The notes beneath the pieces are model-generated. The model searched no databases and had not been told where the DNA came from. It was given only the letters and a program-made list of their open reading frames with translations. From assembly GCA_013288555.1 (NCBI GenBank), contig JABDBQ010000026.1, positions 1 through 36,610 on the forward strand: a DNA stretch of 36,610 nucleotides. The letters are read 5' to 3'. Position 1 is the stretch's first letter, and every line of letters starts with the position of its first letter. Source of the stretch: Bacteroidota bacterium (lineage in GTDB: Bacteria; Bacteroidota; Bacteroidia; CAILMK01). Positions 16,624 to 23,877 of this stretch are shown in pieces. A program made the position numbers and the translations under genes.

Positions 16624-17427
16624 ATGAATCCGGAACAATTAAATTTAGAATTTAACCAAATAAGAAGTCAGCTTAAGTCGTTTATAGTCAGAATAACTGC
16701 AAGCATAGCGGATACGGAAGACATTGTGCAGGATACTTATCTGAAAGCCCTTGAAAAGCTAAATACTTTCAAAGGGGAATCTTCTTTAAAAACCTGGTTG
16801 TTTTCCATTGCATCAAACCTGGCAAAAGATAACCTGAGGGCAAAAAAACGCTGGGCTGAAAACGCGTCAGATATTTTCAGGGAAGAGGCACTTGCTGATA
16901 GGGTATTTTTCCAGGAAGCCATACATATCAGAAATACTTCCACGCACGGTGCATTCGAGATCAAAGAACATATCAGTTTTTGTTTCACATGTGTTTCAAA
17001 AACCTTGCCGCTGGAACAACAGATTTGCCTCCTTCTCAAAGAAGTATATGAATTCAAAACCAGCGAAATAGCTCTTATCATTGGTAATACGGAAGCTATG
17101 GTGAAATACTATCTCCGCGCAGGACGCGGAAAAATGATGGATGTGTTTGACCATAGGTGTTCCCTGATCAATAAAGAAGGTGTTTGCCACCAATGCACAG
17201 AACTAAATGGCATATTTAACCCGGCACAGAAAGTCCAGGAAGAACTGGTAAAAATAGAAATGACAAGGGAAGCCGGAAACCTTGAAAAAGAGCAACTTTT
17301 TGACTTGCGGACCAAAATAGTACAGGAACTTGACCCGTTTGAGTCTGGTGCAGCTGAATTGCAATTGCATCATTTAGAGCACAATAGAAAAGTAATGGAA
17401 AAATATTCAGAAAAAGTTTCGGTTTAG
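16624..17427 (+). CDS. ECF-like RNA polymerase sigma factor with two Cys/His motifs and a C-terminal extension
   Basis: The 267-residue protein (start set by promoter position and homology-like N-terminus) has sigma region 2 at about 8-80, including TEDIVQDTYLKALEKLNTFKG and LKTWLFSIASNLAKD. Region 4 spans about 125-175: LPLEQQICLLLKEVYEFKTSEIA, then a helix-turn-helix with NTEAMVKYYL. Two features are unusual. The 2-4 linker holds H116-x3-C120-x2-C123 (HISFCFTC), the spacing of the zinc anti-sigma motif. After region 4 comes H178-C179-x8-C188-x2-C191, then an acidic helical tail to 267. Metal or redox control of the sigma factor itself is a reasonable inference, as in CorE-type ECF factors with Cys-rich tails. 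No anti-sigma gene is adjacent. Two genes follow in the same direction. Confidence 0.85.
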   Translation: MNPEQLNLEFNQIRSQLKSFIVRITASIADTEDIVQDTYLKALEKLNTFKGESSLKTWLFSIASNLAKDNLRAKKRWAENASDIFREEALADRVFFQEAIHIRNTSTHGAFEIKEHISFCFTCVSKTLPLEQQICLLLKEVYEFKTSEIALIIGNTEAMVKYYLRAGRGKMMDVFDHRCSLINKEGVCHQCTELNGIFNPAQKVQEELVKIEMTREAGNLEKEQLFDLRTKIVQELDPFESGAAELQLHHLEHNRKVMEKYSEKVSV

Positions 17428-17474
17428 TTTATCGTTTTTTTGTGCCGGATCGTCAAAGATTCCAAAACACAAAA

Positions 17475-17972
17475 ATGAAACTATTAATCACCGCACTTAT
17501 TATGATGACAACCTTATCAAACGCAACCGCCGAAAACGGCAAGGCCACTACGGTTAAAAAAACATTCAGCAGAGAAACAACAGTGAGCACCAATATTAAT
17601 GCATCGCAGGAAATGATCTGGGCATTGCTTACAAATGCATCCGAATTCCCAAAATGGAACTCGACAGTAATTTCTATCGATGGCAATATCAAATTGGGAG
17701 AAACCATAAAGCTCAAATCGACCCTCGACCCTAAAAGAACTTTTAAACTGAAGATCAAAGAGTTTGACCCAAACAAAAAACTGGTATGGGGAGACGGAAG
17801 CGGAACGAGGGTCTATACATTGACCGATAATGGAAACGGAACCGTAACTTTCACAATGGATGAGAAAATTGGCGGGGTCATGTTCCCGATGTATTCGAAA
17901 TATATCCCTCCTTTTGATCAATCATTTGAACAGTTTGCTTCAGATTTGAAGAAAAAAGCAGAATCGAAATAA
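17475..17972 (+). CDS. Exported SRPBCC (START-like/polyketide-cyclase-type) protein
   Basis: The protein is 165 residues from the ATG chosen here, which begins a signal peptide MKLLITALIMMTTLSNATA; a GTG 33 bp upstream would spoil it. The mature domain reads as an SRPBCC helix-grip fold. It opens with TVSTNINASQEMIWALLTNASEFPKWNSTV, continues with strands around the central cavity (KLKIKEFDPNKKLVWGDG, TVTFTMDEKIGG), and ends with the long C-terminal helix SFEQFASDLKKKAESK. Such domains bind hydrophobic ligands. An exported member is less common than a cytoplasmic one. It lies 47 bp after the sigma factor and 21 bp before the next gene, consistent with an operon. Confidence 0.82.
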   Translation: MKLLITALIMMTTLSNATAENGKATTVKKTFSRETTVSTNINASQEMIWALLTNASEFPKWNSTVISIDGNIKLGETIKLKSTLDPKRTFKLKIKEFDPNKKLVWGDGSGTRVYTLTDNGNGTVTFTMDEKIGGVMFPMYSKYIPPFDQSFEQFASDLKKKAESK

Positions 17973-17993
17973 TAAATATTAATATCAATAATT

Positions 17994-18395
17994 ATGGAAA
18001 AAGGAACCAAAGAAAATCCCTGGAAACTAAAAACCCCACCGGGAACTTCTGATTATGAGATGTATAGAGATGTCAAAGACGGTATGGACGTGATTGTTTG
18101 CGTCGTTGGCAAAACAACATTACTATATGATGCCCGCGCCCTGAATGACCTGCAACAAATGCTTAAAAAACATGGCGACTGGATGGAACTGGGATCTGCA
18201 GATGAACAAAAACCTGCTAAAGAAGGAACGGTTGAAGCCTGGGGGCGGTCAGAAACCAATCCGGTTGGAGGTTGGTACGGGCTCAAAAAAGGACTTCGTG
18301 GCAGATTTGGTATGTATATTCCGCCCCTTATGGAGGAACTTGGCCTGGCAGAAATAACCCATGAAGCGAAGGGAAATAAAATGAAAGCAAATTAG
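17994..18395 (+). CDS. Small conserved cytoplasmic protein of unknown function
   Basis: The 133-residue product has no signal peptide or membrane segment. I recall close relatives as uncharacterised proteins in varied bacteria; they share the central block GDWMELGSADEQKPAKEG (61-78), then NPVGGWYGLKKGLRGRFGMY (89-108). The opening TPPGTSDYEMYRD and VCVVGKTTLLYD are also typical. The basic, Gly-rich second block could contact nucleic acid or phosphate, but nothing proves it. It ends the sigma-factor/SRPBCC gene run, 21 bp after the previous stop. A pair of hairpin repeats begins right after its stop codon. Confidence 0.75.
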   Translation: MEKGTKENPWKLKTPPGTSDYEMYRDVKDGMDVIVCVVGKTTLLYDARALNDLQQMLKKHGDWMELGSADEQKPAKEGTVEAWGRSETNPVGGWYGLKKGLRGRFGMYIPPLMEELGLAEITHEAKGNKMKAN

Positions 18396-18396
18396 A

Positions 18397-18446
18397 CCAG
18401 TTATAAACTGGGGTTATATTTTCGCGCCGGTTACAAACCGGCGCGA
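18397..18446. repeat. Two related tandem hairpins after the 17994 gene
   Basis: CCAGTT-ATA-AACTGG (18397-18411) is followed 10 bp later by a larger palindrome with an 11-bp stem, 18422-18432 against 18436-18446, around the loop ACA. The inner part of the second, CCGGTT-ACA-AACCGG, is the first with A/T changed to G/C, so they look like two versions of one element. The first starts one base after the stop codon. They may act as a terminator, although no T-run follows either stem. Confidence 0.7.
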
Positions 18447-18450
18447 GCAG

Positions 18451-18480
18451 GGTTAGAAGTCAGGAATTAGGAGCTAGGGA
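18451..18480. repeat. TTAGGAGTCAGG-family repeat, + orientation
   Basis: The tract GGTTAGAAGTCAGGAATTAG followed by GAGCTAGGGA has the same degenerate units as at 11704-11733. With the inverted copy at 18543-18574 it brackets 62 bp that contain a lone CTCGGGATGG fragment of the TCGGGA type. Confidence 0.6.
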
Positions 18481-18542
18481 AAACAATGAGACTCCCAAAT
18501 GCTCGGGATGGAACTTGGCTGCCGCGAGAAATTATGAGTCAG

Positions 18543-18574
18543 CCACTAACTCCTAACGACTAAGGCCTAATCCC
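18543..18574. repeat. TTAGGAGTCAGG-family repeat, - orientation, next to the dinB2 stop
   Basis: Read on the - strand, the tract begins six bases after the stop codon at 18581-18583 as GGGATTAGGCCTTAGTCG, then TTAGGAGTTAGTGG. It shares the string TAAGGCCTAA with the copy at 31311-31342. Confidence 0.65.
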
Positions 18575-18580
18575 TTTTTC

Positions 18581-19066
18581 CTATTTCTTCCACACTCCCA
18601 GCAACCTTCGAATTACTATTATTTCACCTGCATGATGGGCATTATGATTCGCAATAAGCATGGCTTCGCGAAGGAGATTTTGGCCATTGCCCCATGGAAA
18701 AGGAGTATACAGATCACAATCTTTAGCTTCAAGCAGGGTTATAAATTCATCCCTGTCTGAAAAGATTTTTTCAATGGAATTATCCCATTCCTCGTCATTT
18801 TTGGGTGCGGTTTCTTTGGGCCAGTAATCGGCGGGCCAGTTCATTTCTTTATATCTTGGATTTCTTGAAAAATCAAGTATATCCCACTGACATACACGTA
18901 TATGCTCTACCAACTGCCATAGACTGTATGGAAGTTTATCCGGTACAATACCCCGAACTTCTTTTGGAATTTTTTCCAGGATTACTTCAAGTGGCGCAAA
19001 TGCCTGACGCCCTTTCAAAAATGCAATAAGATATTTTATTACTTCTTTATCAGATGCTGATGCCAT
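18581..19066 (-). CDS. DinB-superfamily protein (second copy)
   Basis: The product is 161 residues from the ATG at 19066 (MASASDKEVIKYL). An ATG 54 bp upstream would add a hydrophobic leader unlike the rest of the family, and I consider it spurious. The DinB histidine triad is H55 (LVEHIRVCQWDIL) with H141 and H145 (ANHNAHHAGEI). The long WPADYWPKETAPKNDEEWD loop is typical of a DinB subgroup that includes larger Bacteroidota members. The four-helix bundle probably binds one divalent metal; the substrate is unknown. It is divergent from queA, and the intervening 189 bp carry the TTTGCG inverted repeat. Confidence 0.82.
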   Translation of the reverse strand: MASASDKEVIKYLIAFLKGRQAFAPLEVILEKIPKEVRGIVPDKLPYSLWQLVEHIRVCQWDILDFSRNPRYKEMNWPADYWPKETAPKNDEEWDNSIEKIFSDRDEFITLLEAKDCDLYTPFPWGNGQNLLREAMLIANHNAHHAGEIIVIRRLLGVWKK

Positions 19067-19134
19067 GTTTTTATTATTTGTTTGCCATAGCAATAATAGG
19101 TATATTAGAGATAAAAACATTCTTGCTTTTCTCC

Positions 19135-19219
19135 CTTTGCGTTCTTTGCGAAAAACTTTGCGTTCTTTGCGTGGAAAATCTCACGCAAAGAACGCAAAGA
19201 GAAAAACACGCAAAGTTTG
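19135..19219. repeat. CTTTGCGTTCTTTGCG inverted-repeat element
   Basis: A perfect 18-bp inverted repeat, CTTTGCGTTCTTTGCGTG (19156-19173) against 19182-19199, has an 8-nt loop. It is flanked by a further direct copy CTTTGCGTTCTTTGCG (19135-19150) on the left and a partial CACGCAAAG on the right (19207-19215). The unit TTTGCGTTC is thus repeated in both orientations. There is no nearby cas gene and no variable spacers, so it is not CRISPR. It lies between the divergent dinB2 and queA genes, just upstream of queA. Confidence 0.8.
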
Positions 19220-19255
19220 CATAGAGAAATTATCCATTAAAAATCCAAACAAGTT

Positions 19256-20482
19256 TTGTTAAGCCCGAAATTATCCGATTTTGATTATGAACTGCCCGAA
19301 GACAGGATTGCTGTTCATCCTTTGGAAAAGCGCGACCTGGCAAAAATGCTTGTTTACAATTCAGATAAATCACTAATCAATTCCCAATTTAAAAACCTGG
19401 GTAAATTCCTGCCTGAGAATAGTTTGCTTGTATTAAATGACACAAGGGTAATACATGCAAGGCTTTTATTTCAGAAATCATCAGGATCTAAAATTGAAGT
19501 ATTCTGCCTTCACCCTATATTGCCCCATACGGATATCAACCTGGCTATGCAAGCAACGGGAAAAGCTACATGGCAATGTATGGCTGGCAACCAGCGAAAA
19601 TGGAAAGAAGGCGAAACACTTGAAATGAATTTCGGAACAGATGGAAAACTAAAGGCAACCCTCGGAGAAAAAATGGGCCGTGCGGTGATTGTTAATTTTA
19701 CCTGGACCCCGGCTGAATTATCCTGGTCGGGCGTACTCGAACAGGCTGGGAAAATGCCCTTGCCTCCTTATATTCACCGCGAAGCTGAAGCAATGGACGA
19801 GGCTGATTATCAGACCGTATTTGCCAAAACTGAAGGTGCAGTGGCAGCCCCTACGGCAAGTTTACATTTCACGGATGAACTTCTTGAAAATCTAAAAAAT
19901 AATGGCGTTAATATTGAATATCTGACCCTGCATGTAAGTTCAGGCACATTTCAACCGGTGGCACATGAAAATGTACTGGAACACCCCATGCACCGCGAAC
20001 AGGTCGTTTTTTCAAAGGAACTGATTGAGAAAATATTGTCCCGAAAATATAATATTATCGCCGCAGGAACAACGGTCCTTCGTGCTTTGGAAAGCCTGTA
20101 CTGGTTTGGTAATAAGTTAGATACAAATCAAGAAACCGAACATTTTTTTGTTGAAAAATTGCAGCCTTACCAGGCAGAAAAGCATATCCCTTTGGAAAAA
20201 TCGATGCAGAATATCTTAAACTGGATGCATGCAAGAGAAATTGATACTTTAAATGGCCATACTGAAATATTTGTTTTTCCATCTTATACATTCATGGTCT
20301 GCAATGGGTTAATCACCAATTTTCATTTGCCCAAAAGTACTTTATTGATGTTGATTTCTGCCTTTATTGGCGATGACTGGAAAAAGATTTATAAAACGGC
20401 ATTGGAGCATGACTACCGGTTCCTGAGTTATGGGGATGGGATGGTGTTATTTAGGGATCAGGAGAAAGGAATCAGGGGTTAG
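19256..20482 (+). CDS. queA: S-adenosylmethionine:tRNA ribosyltransferase-isomerase QueA
   Basis: QueA builds the epoxyqueuosine cyclopentene ring on preQ1-tRNA using the ribosyl part of SAM. The 408-residue sequence is longer than the E. coli enzyme (about 356) because of extra loops, as is common in Bacteroidota. Diagnostic segments include HPLEKRDLAKMLVY, LNDTRVIHARL, YIHREAEAMDEADYQTVFA, GAVAAPTASLHFT, TLHVSSGTFQPV and NGLITNFHLPKSTLLML. The start appears to be TTG: an in-frame stop lies only five codons further upstream, no ATG is available, and the LSDFDYELPE block must be near the N-terminus. The final codons (GIRG, stop) lie inside a short repeat. No other queuosine genes are present. 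Confidence 0.94.
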   Translation: MLSPKLSDFDYELPEDRIAVHPLEKRDLAKMLVYNSDKSLINSQFKNLGKFLPENSLLVLNDTRVIHARLLFQKSSGSKIEVFCLHPILPHTDINLAMQATGKATWQCMAGNQRKWKEGETLEMNFGTDGKLKATLGEKMGRAVIVNFTWTPAELSWSGVLEQAGKMPLPPYIHREAEAMDEADYQTVFAKTEGAVAAPTASLHFTDELLENLKNNGVNIEYLTLHVSSGTFQPVAHENVLEHPMHREQVVFSKELIEKILSRKYNIIAAGTTVLRALESLYWFGNKLDTNQETEHFFVEKLQPYQAEKHIPLEKSMQNILNWMHAREIDTLNGHTEIFVFPSYTFMVCNGLITNFHLPKSTLLMLISAFIGDDWKKIYKTALEHDYRFLSYGDGMVLFRDQEKGIRG

Positions 20483-20483
20483 G
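20469..20483. repeat. Repeat fragment carrying the queA stop codon
   Basis: GAATCAGGGGTTAGG contains the last queA codons and its TAG. The same string, reversed, appears at 31321-31335 as CCTAACCCCTGATTC next to the stop of the giant T9SS gene. This suggests that the queA end was overwritten by a repeat copy. Confidence 0.55.
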
Positions 20484-20528
20484 AAATTCACGAATTTCTA
20501 ATTGGCATATTACTGCATTGCAACATCA

Positions 20529-20573
20529 GCACAACTTGTCCAGCCTGTCCCGTTTGTCCCGACTTATTCGGGG
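20529..20573. repeat. GCACAACTTGTCC repeat with CTTAT-loop palindrome
   Basis: GCACAACTTGTCC (20529-20541) and TCCCGACTTATTCGGG (20557-20572) both recur at 8360-8385. There the two parts are directly fused; here about 16 extra bases (containing GTCCCGTTT) separate them. It lies between the convergent queA and histidine-kinase genes. Confidence 0.7.
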
Positions 20574-20591
20574 ACTTCTTCAGGATTGATT

Positions 20592-21629
20592 TTACTCCCC
20601 CTTACTCCGCTCCAGTGTAAAACTGAAAATAGACCCTATGCCCTCGCGGCTGGTGACCCATATTTTTTGTTTGTGCGCTTCCACAAAGTGCTTTACAATA
20701 GCAAGGCCAAGGCCTGTACTGGGTTCTGATCGAACCCTGGCCTTATCAACCCTATAGAAGCGTTCAAATATCCTTGGCAGATGTTTTTCTGCTATACCTT
20801 CCCCATTGTCAGCTACTTCAATAGTAACTTCATTCTGCGTTTCAAGGAGGTTGATGGTAGTGGCTCCATTGTCTTTGCCATACTTAATAGAATTATTGAC
20901 CAGGTTTATCAAAACCTGCCTGATTTTCTGGAGATCGGCGTAGACCAATAATTCATGATCCTGAGGATACCTCACCACCAGGTTTATTGATTTTTGCCTT
21001 GCAGAATGGTCAAGCAGGTCGAAGACTTCACGAATCAGTTCCTTGATGTTGAAATCTTCAAGTTCCAGTTTAATTTCTCCGGCCTCAATGCGTGAAATGG
21101 TCACCAGATCCTCTACAAGGATACCGAGATGATCCACATGTTTGGCAGCTTTGCTCAGGAACCTGGTACGTACTTCTTCATCCTCCATGGCACCTTCCAT
21201 AAGCGTGTGGATATATCCCTGCACATTAAAAATCGGAGAACGCAGTTCATGAGCTACATCGCCCAGAAACTCCTTACGCATGCGCTCCAGTTCTTTGAGG
21301 TTATCAATTTCAATGGTTTTTTCCTGGATCAGCCTTTTCACATAAGTGCTTAGCTTTTCAAGGGCTTCAGCGCTCCGGCTTTGCATTTTATTTTTAAAAA
21401 CCGTATTTTGAATAGAACCGATGATTTCTTCATTGATGTTTTCAATCTGGGCATAGATCACTTTTCGGATACCGAAATAAGAAACCAGAAATGTGATAAT
21501 GACTACCAAAAATACTGAAAGAGCCCAGTAAATCAGCTCAAAATGAAAAAAAAAGGAGATTAATGCATAGATCAGCCCTGTTGCCAGCGCGAAGTAACCC
21601 GGCAGGCTCAGAGGGGGTATTTTCCTCAT
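20592..21629 (-). CDS. PhoR-like sensor histidine kinase
   Basis: The 345-residue kinase has two closely spaced N-terminal membrane helices (about 11-29 and 34-55) with almost no periplasmic loop. It lacks a large sensor domain and may sense through the membrane or a partner. A short helical linker leads to HisKA with H127 (VAHELRSPIF). The HATPase domain has LINLVNNSIKYG (N box), VADNGEGIAE (G1) and STGLGLAIVKHFVEAH (G2). Its ATG overlaps the TAA of the upstream response-regulator gene by one base (TAATG), a classic coupled pair. It resembles PhoR-type kinases of Bacteroidota, but phosphate sensing is not shown: no pst or pho genes lie nearby. Confidence 0.9.
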   Translation of the reverse strand: MRKIPPLSLPGYFALATGLIYALISFFFHFELIYWALSVFLVVIITFLVSYFGIRKVIYAQIENINEEIIGSIQNTVFKNKMQSRSAEALEKLSTYVKRLIQEKTIEIDNLKELERMRKEFLGDVAHELRSPIFNVQGYIHTLMEGAMEDEEVRTRFLSKAAKHVDHLGILVEDLVTISRIEAGEIKLELEDFNIKELIREVFDLLDHSARQKSINLVVRYPQDHELLVYADLQKIRQVLINLVNNSIKYGKDNGATTINLLETQNEVTIEVADNGEGIAEKHLPRIFERFYRVDKARVRSEPSTGLGLAIVKHFVEAHKQKIWVTSREGIGSIFSFTLERSKGE

Positions 21630-22306
21630 TACATATCGTATTTGTATCCGATGCCTTTTATGGTTTTAATAAAATCGGGATCTATTTTTTCCCTGATCTT
21701 ACGGATATGTACATCTACTGTTCTGTCTCCTACATAAACATCATTTCCCCAAATCTGTTCCAATATTTTATCACGACTGAAAACTTTGCCGGGCTGGGAA
21801 GCAAGCATATACAGCAATTCAAATTCTTTCCTGGCGAAATGGATCTTTTGACCTTTATATGTCACCTCATAAGATGTTTTATCAATGGCAAGGTCACCTA
21901 TAGTGATTAAATCCTGGCCGGCTGGTGTATGTTTTCTTTTCAGGATAGCTTTAATCCTGCTTAACAAAGCACCCGGTTTTATAGGTTTGGTTATATAATC
22001 GTCGGCACCGGCTGTAAAACCCGCTATTTCAGAATACTCTTCAATACGGGCGGTGAGAAAAACAATAAAAACATCTTTGAATAAATTATTTTTACGCAGT
22101 TCCTGGCAGGTTTGTATCCCATCCATTTCCGGCATCATCACATCCAGCAATATGAGTTCGGGTTTGAATTTTTCAGCAACCTGAAGGGCAACTTTGCCAT
22201 TCAGGGCTTCTGCAACATCATATCCTTCCTTTTTCAGGTTGTAAGTAAGGAATTCCAGTATATCCGGATCATCATCAACCACTAGTATTTTTGTCTGGGT
22301 ATTCAT
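21629..22306 (-). CDS. PhoB/OmpR-family response regulator
   Basis: The 225-residue protein has a receiver domain with D11-D12-D13, phosphoacceptor D55 (LILLDVMMPEMDG), T85 and K107 (TKP). A C-terminal winged helix carries ARKEFELLYMLASQPGKVFSRDKILEQIW, DRTVDVHIRKIREKI and IKGIGYKYD. It is the first gene of the pair; its TAA overlaps the ATG of the kinase gene. The 101-bp region upstream (22307-22407) is AT-rich with a TATATATAT run near 22376, but I find no full TAnnTTTG promoter there. The target genes are unknown. Confidence 0.92.
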   Translation of the reverse strand: MNTQTKILVVDDDPDILEFLTYNLKKEGYDVAEALNGKVALQVAEKFKPELILLDVMMPEMDGIQTCQELRKNNLFKDVFIVFLTARIEEYSEIAGFTAGADDYITKPIKPGALLSRIKAILKRKHTPAGQDLITIGDLAIDKTSYEVTYKGQKIHFARKEFELLYMLASQPGKVFSRDKILEQIWGNDVYVGDRTVDVHIRKIREKIDPDFIKTIKGIGYKYDM

Positions 22307-22407
22307 GAATAAATCTTTATCTTTCTGTTAATGAATAGATAACTAATTGTTATGCAAAACTCAGGACAAAAAGCCATATATATATTAGGGAATTGTTAAG
22401 TTTCTGA

Positions 22408-23826
22408 TTAATGTGCTTTAGATGTATCAATGGGGGTGGTTTCGGGTAATCCCTGCATCGCAGCTTTATAATTGGGTACATCATTCATGTTATCCTTATC
22501 CTTCACATAGCCATATTTTAAAAATGCGGCCCAGTACAACTCTTTGCTCATACTATCATAGTGAAGCATTCCTTCACGGTACTGCCGGCTTTGAAACAGG
22601 TTCAAATAGCATAAAAAGCCTGCAATGAGCAACAGGGTAACCCTGACTATGCCACCTTCTTTGAAAGCCATTGCCCAAAATGAAGCCAGAGGCACCGACA
22701 AAAATGCATAAGAATCGATAAATGCTCTAAGCCCGAAACTTCCGCCATACCACCAGCACCACCATGAAAGTACCACGTAGATATTTAAAACAAGGAATAC
22801 AAGGATAGGAACAAAAAGCTCAGAAGCATATTTTCTTAAAAAAATAAAACCGGCTACTGCTATCAACATCATGGGTGTATACAGAAACCAGCCTTTACGA
22901 TAGCTGAATAATCCCTTAAAAATACGAGGATGCTGAAAAAAGAAATTTTCGCCGTGATATGAATAATACAAATAGCTTCCCGTTTGTTGTTTCCAGTAGA
23001 TCATCTGGGGCAATGCAATCAGAAATAATATGACCAAAGCAACCAGTATCTGCTTCCAGTGTTTTATAAGCATATTCAATTTTTGGATCAAACCCTTGCG
23101 CCCGGTGACACCATAGAGTAAAAACACAAAGCCTGCAATCATTTCAGTTGGCCTGATGAGAACAGCAAATCCAAAAAAAACAGAAAATCCGATAAAGTAT
23201 TTCATTTTTTGTTCCTGATGCCACAATACAGTAAAATACAGCATGATGGCACAGAGGCAAAAAAGAGTTGCGTGGGTCATCGCGCCTTCAGATGTCGTAT
23301 AATAAAAAAGGTTGGTTCCCAGGCCGATGCATAATAGTGTTATGGCAGTTATCCCATCACTAAAAAATCGCCTTAAAACCAGCGTCAGAAAAATAAAACC
23401 TATAACAGAATAGATAAATCCGGATATGTACAAACCAAACTGATAAGGTTCTGAGAAACCATCTCTTGAAATGCCTTCAAATCTGGCTACCTGATCTGCA
23501 ATTAGATAAAAGGGGGCATACGCGATGGCCATACCAATAGAAAACCGGCAGACATATTTACCAATAGGCGACTTACCGCAATCAAGATTTGCCTTATCCT
23601 GCCCTTTCATTGTATCTAAAAAGGTAAATGCCGGATTTTTATAATGAAATATAGCAGGTAAATACGCATAATATTCCCGTACATCCCAGGTTATAACATT
23701 ATGTGTCTGCCAGCGGCTCTTTCCGAAACCTTTATCCTGATTCATGAGTGTATTGACCTGGAAACCCATGATAATGAGGATAGCAGAAATTGAAAATTTA
23801 ATTCTATTGTTTTTTATGGCCTTCAT
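22408..23826 (-). CDS. Polytopic membrane protein, GT-C glycosyltransferase-like
   Basis: The product is 472 residues from the ATG chosen here; a TTG four codons upstream is inside the predicted promoter. About ten to twelve membrane segments are visible. Between helix 1 and helix 2 is a long extracytoplasmic loop with WDVREYYAYLPAIF (47-60). An acidic residue at this point (D48 with E51) is the position of the catalytic or metal-binding carboxylate in GT-C enzymes. The middle part, LYYSYHGENFFFQHPRIFKGLFSYRKGWFLYTP, is typical of a Bacteroidota family of unknown substrate. It is 51 bp after the next GT-C gene, so they may act in the same glycan or lipid-linked sugar pathway. Confidence 0.75.
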   Translation of the reverse strand: MKAIKNNRIKFSISAILIIMGFQVNTLMNQDKGFGKSRWQTHNVITWDVREYYAYLPAIFHYKNPAFTFLDTMKGQDKANLDCGKSPIGKYVCRFSIGMAIAYAPFYLIADQVARFEGISRDGFSEPYQFGLYISGFIYSVIGFIFLTLVLRRFFSDGITAITLLCIGLGTNLFYYTTSEGAMTHATLFCLCAIMLYFTVLWHQEQKMKYFIGFSVFFGFAVLIRPTEMIAGFVFLLYGVTGRKGLIQKLNMLIKHWKQILVALVILFLIALPQMIYWKQQTGSYLYYSYHGENFFFQHPRIFKGLFSYRKGWFLYTPMMLIAVAGFIFLRKYASELFVPILVFLVLNIYVVLSWWCWWYGGSFGLRAFIDSYAFLSVPLASFWAMAFKEGGIVRVTLLLIAGFLCYLNLFQSRQYREGMLHYDSMSKELYWAAFLKYGYVKDKDNMNDVPNYKAAMQGLPETTPIDTSKAH

Positions 23827-23835
23827 TTCGTATTG

Positions 23836-23843
23836 CAAAAATA
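23836..23843 (-). promoter_or_regulatory. -7 box very near the GT-C-like start codon
   Basis: TATTTTTG on the - strand (complement of 23836-23843) matches TAnnTTTG and ends only 9 nt before the ATG at 23826, predicting a very short leader. No clear -33 TTTG at 19-21 bp is visible. Confidence 0.35.
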
Positions 23844-23877
23844 GACAATAAGTTTCATGAGGCAGACGGTGATGTAA

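Noticed and set aside
19067..19120. Upstream ATG giving the second DinB protein a hydrophobic leader
   Set aside because: The leader (MFLSLIYLLLLW) lacks a cleavage site and DinB proteins are cytoplasmic; the ATG at 19066 matches the usual start of the domain.
19135..19219. Possible CRISPR array because of regularly repeated TTTGCG units
   Set aside because: The units occur in both orientations, the spacers are only a few bases long, and no cas gene is nearby.
20483..20498. GAAATT/AATTTC hairpin after queA as a terminator
   Set aside because: The stem is short and AT-rich with no following T-run; it could be chance in AT-rich DNA.
20592..22306. Naming the second two-component pair PhoB/PhoR outright
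   Set aside because: The domain layout fits, but the family resemblance is broad and no phosphate-regulon genes are in the window, so only 'PhoB/PhoR-like' is supported.
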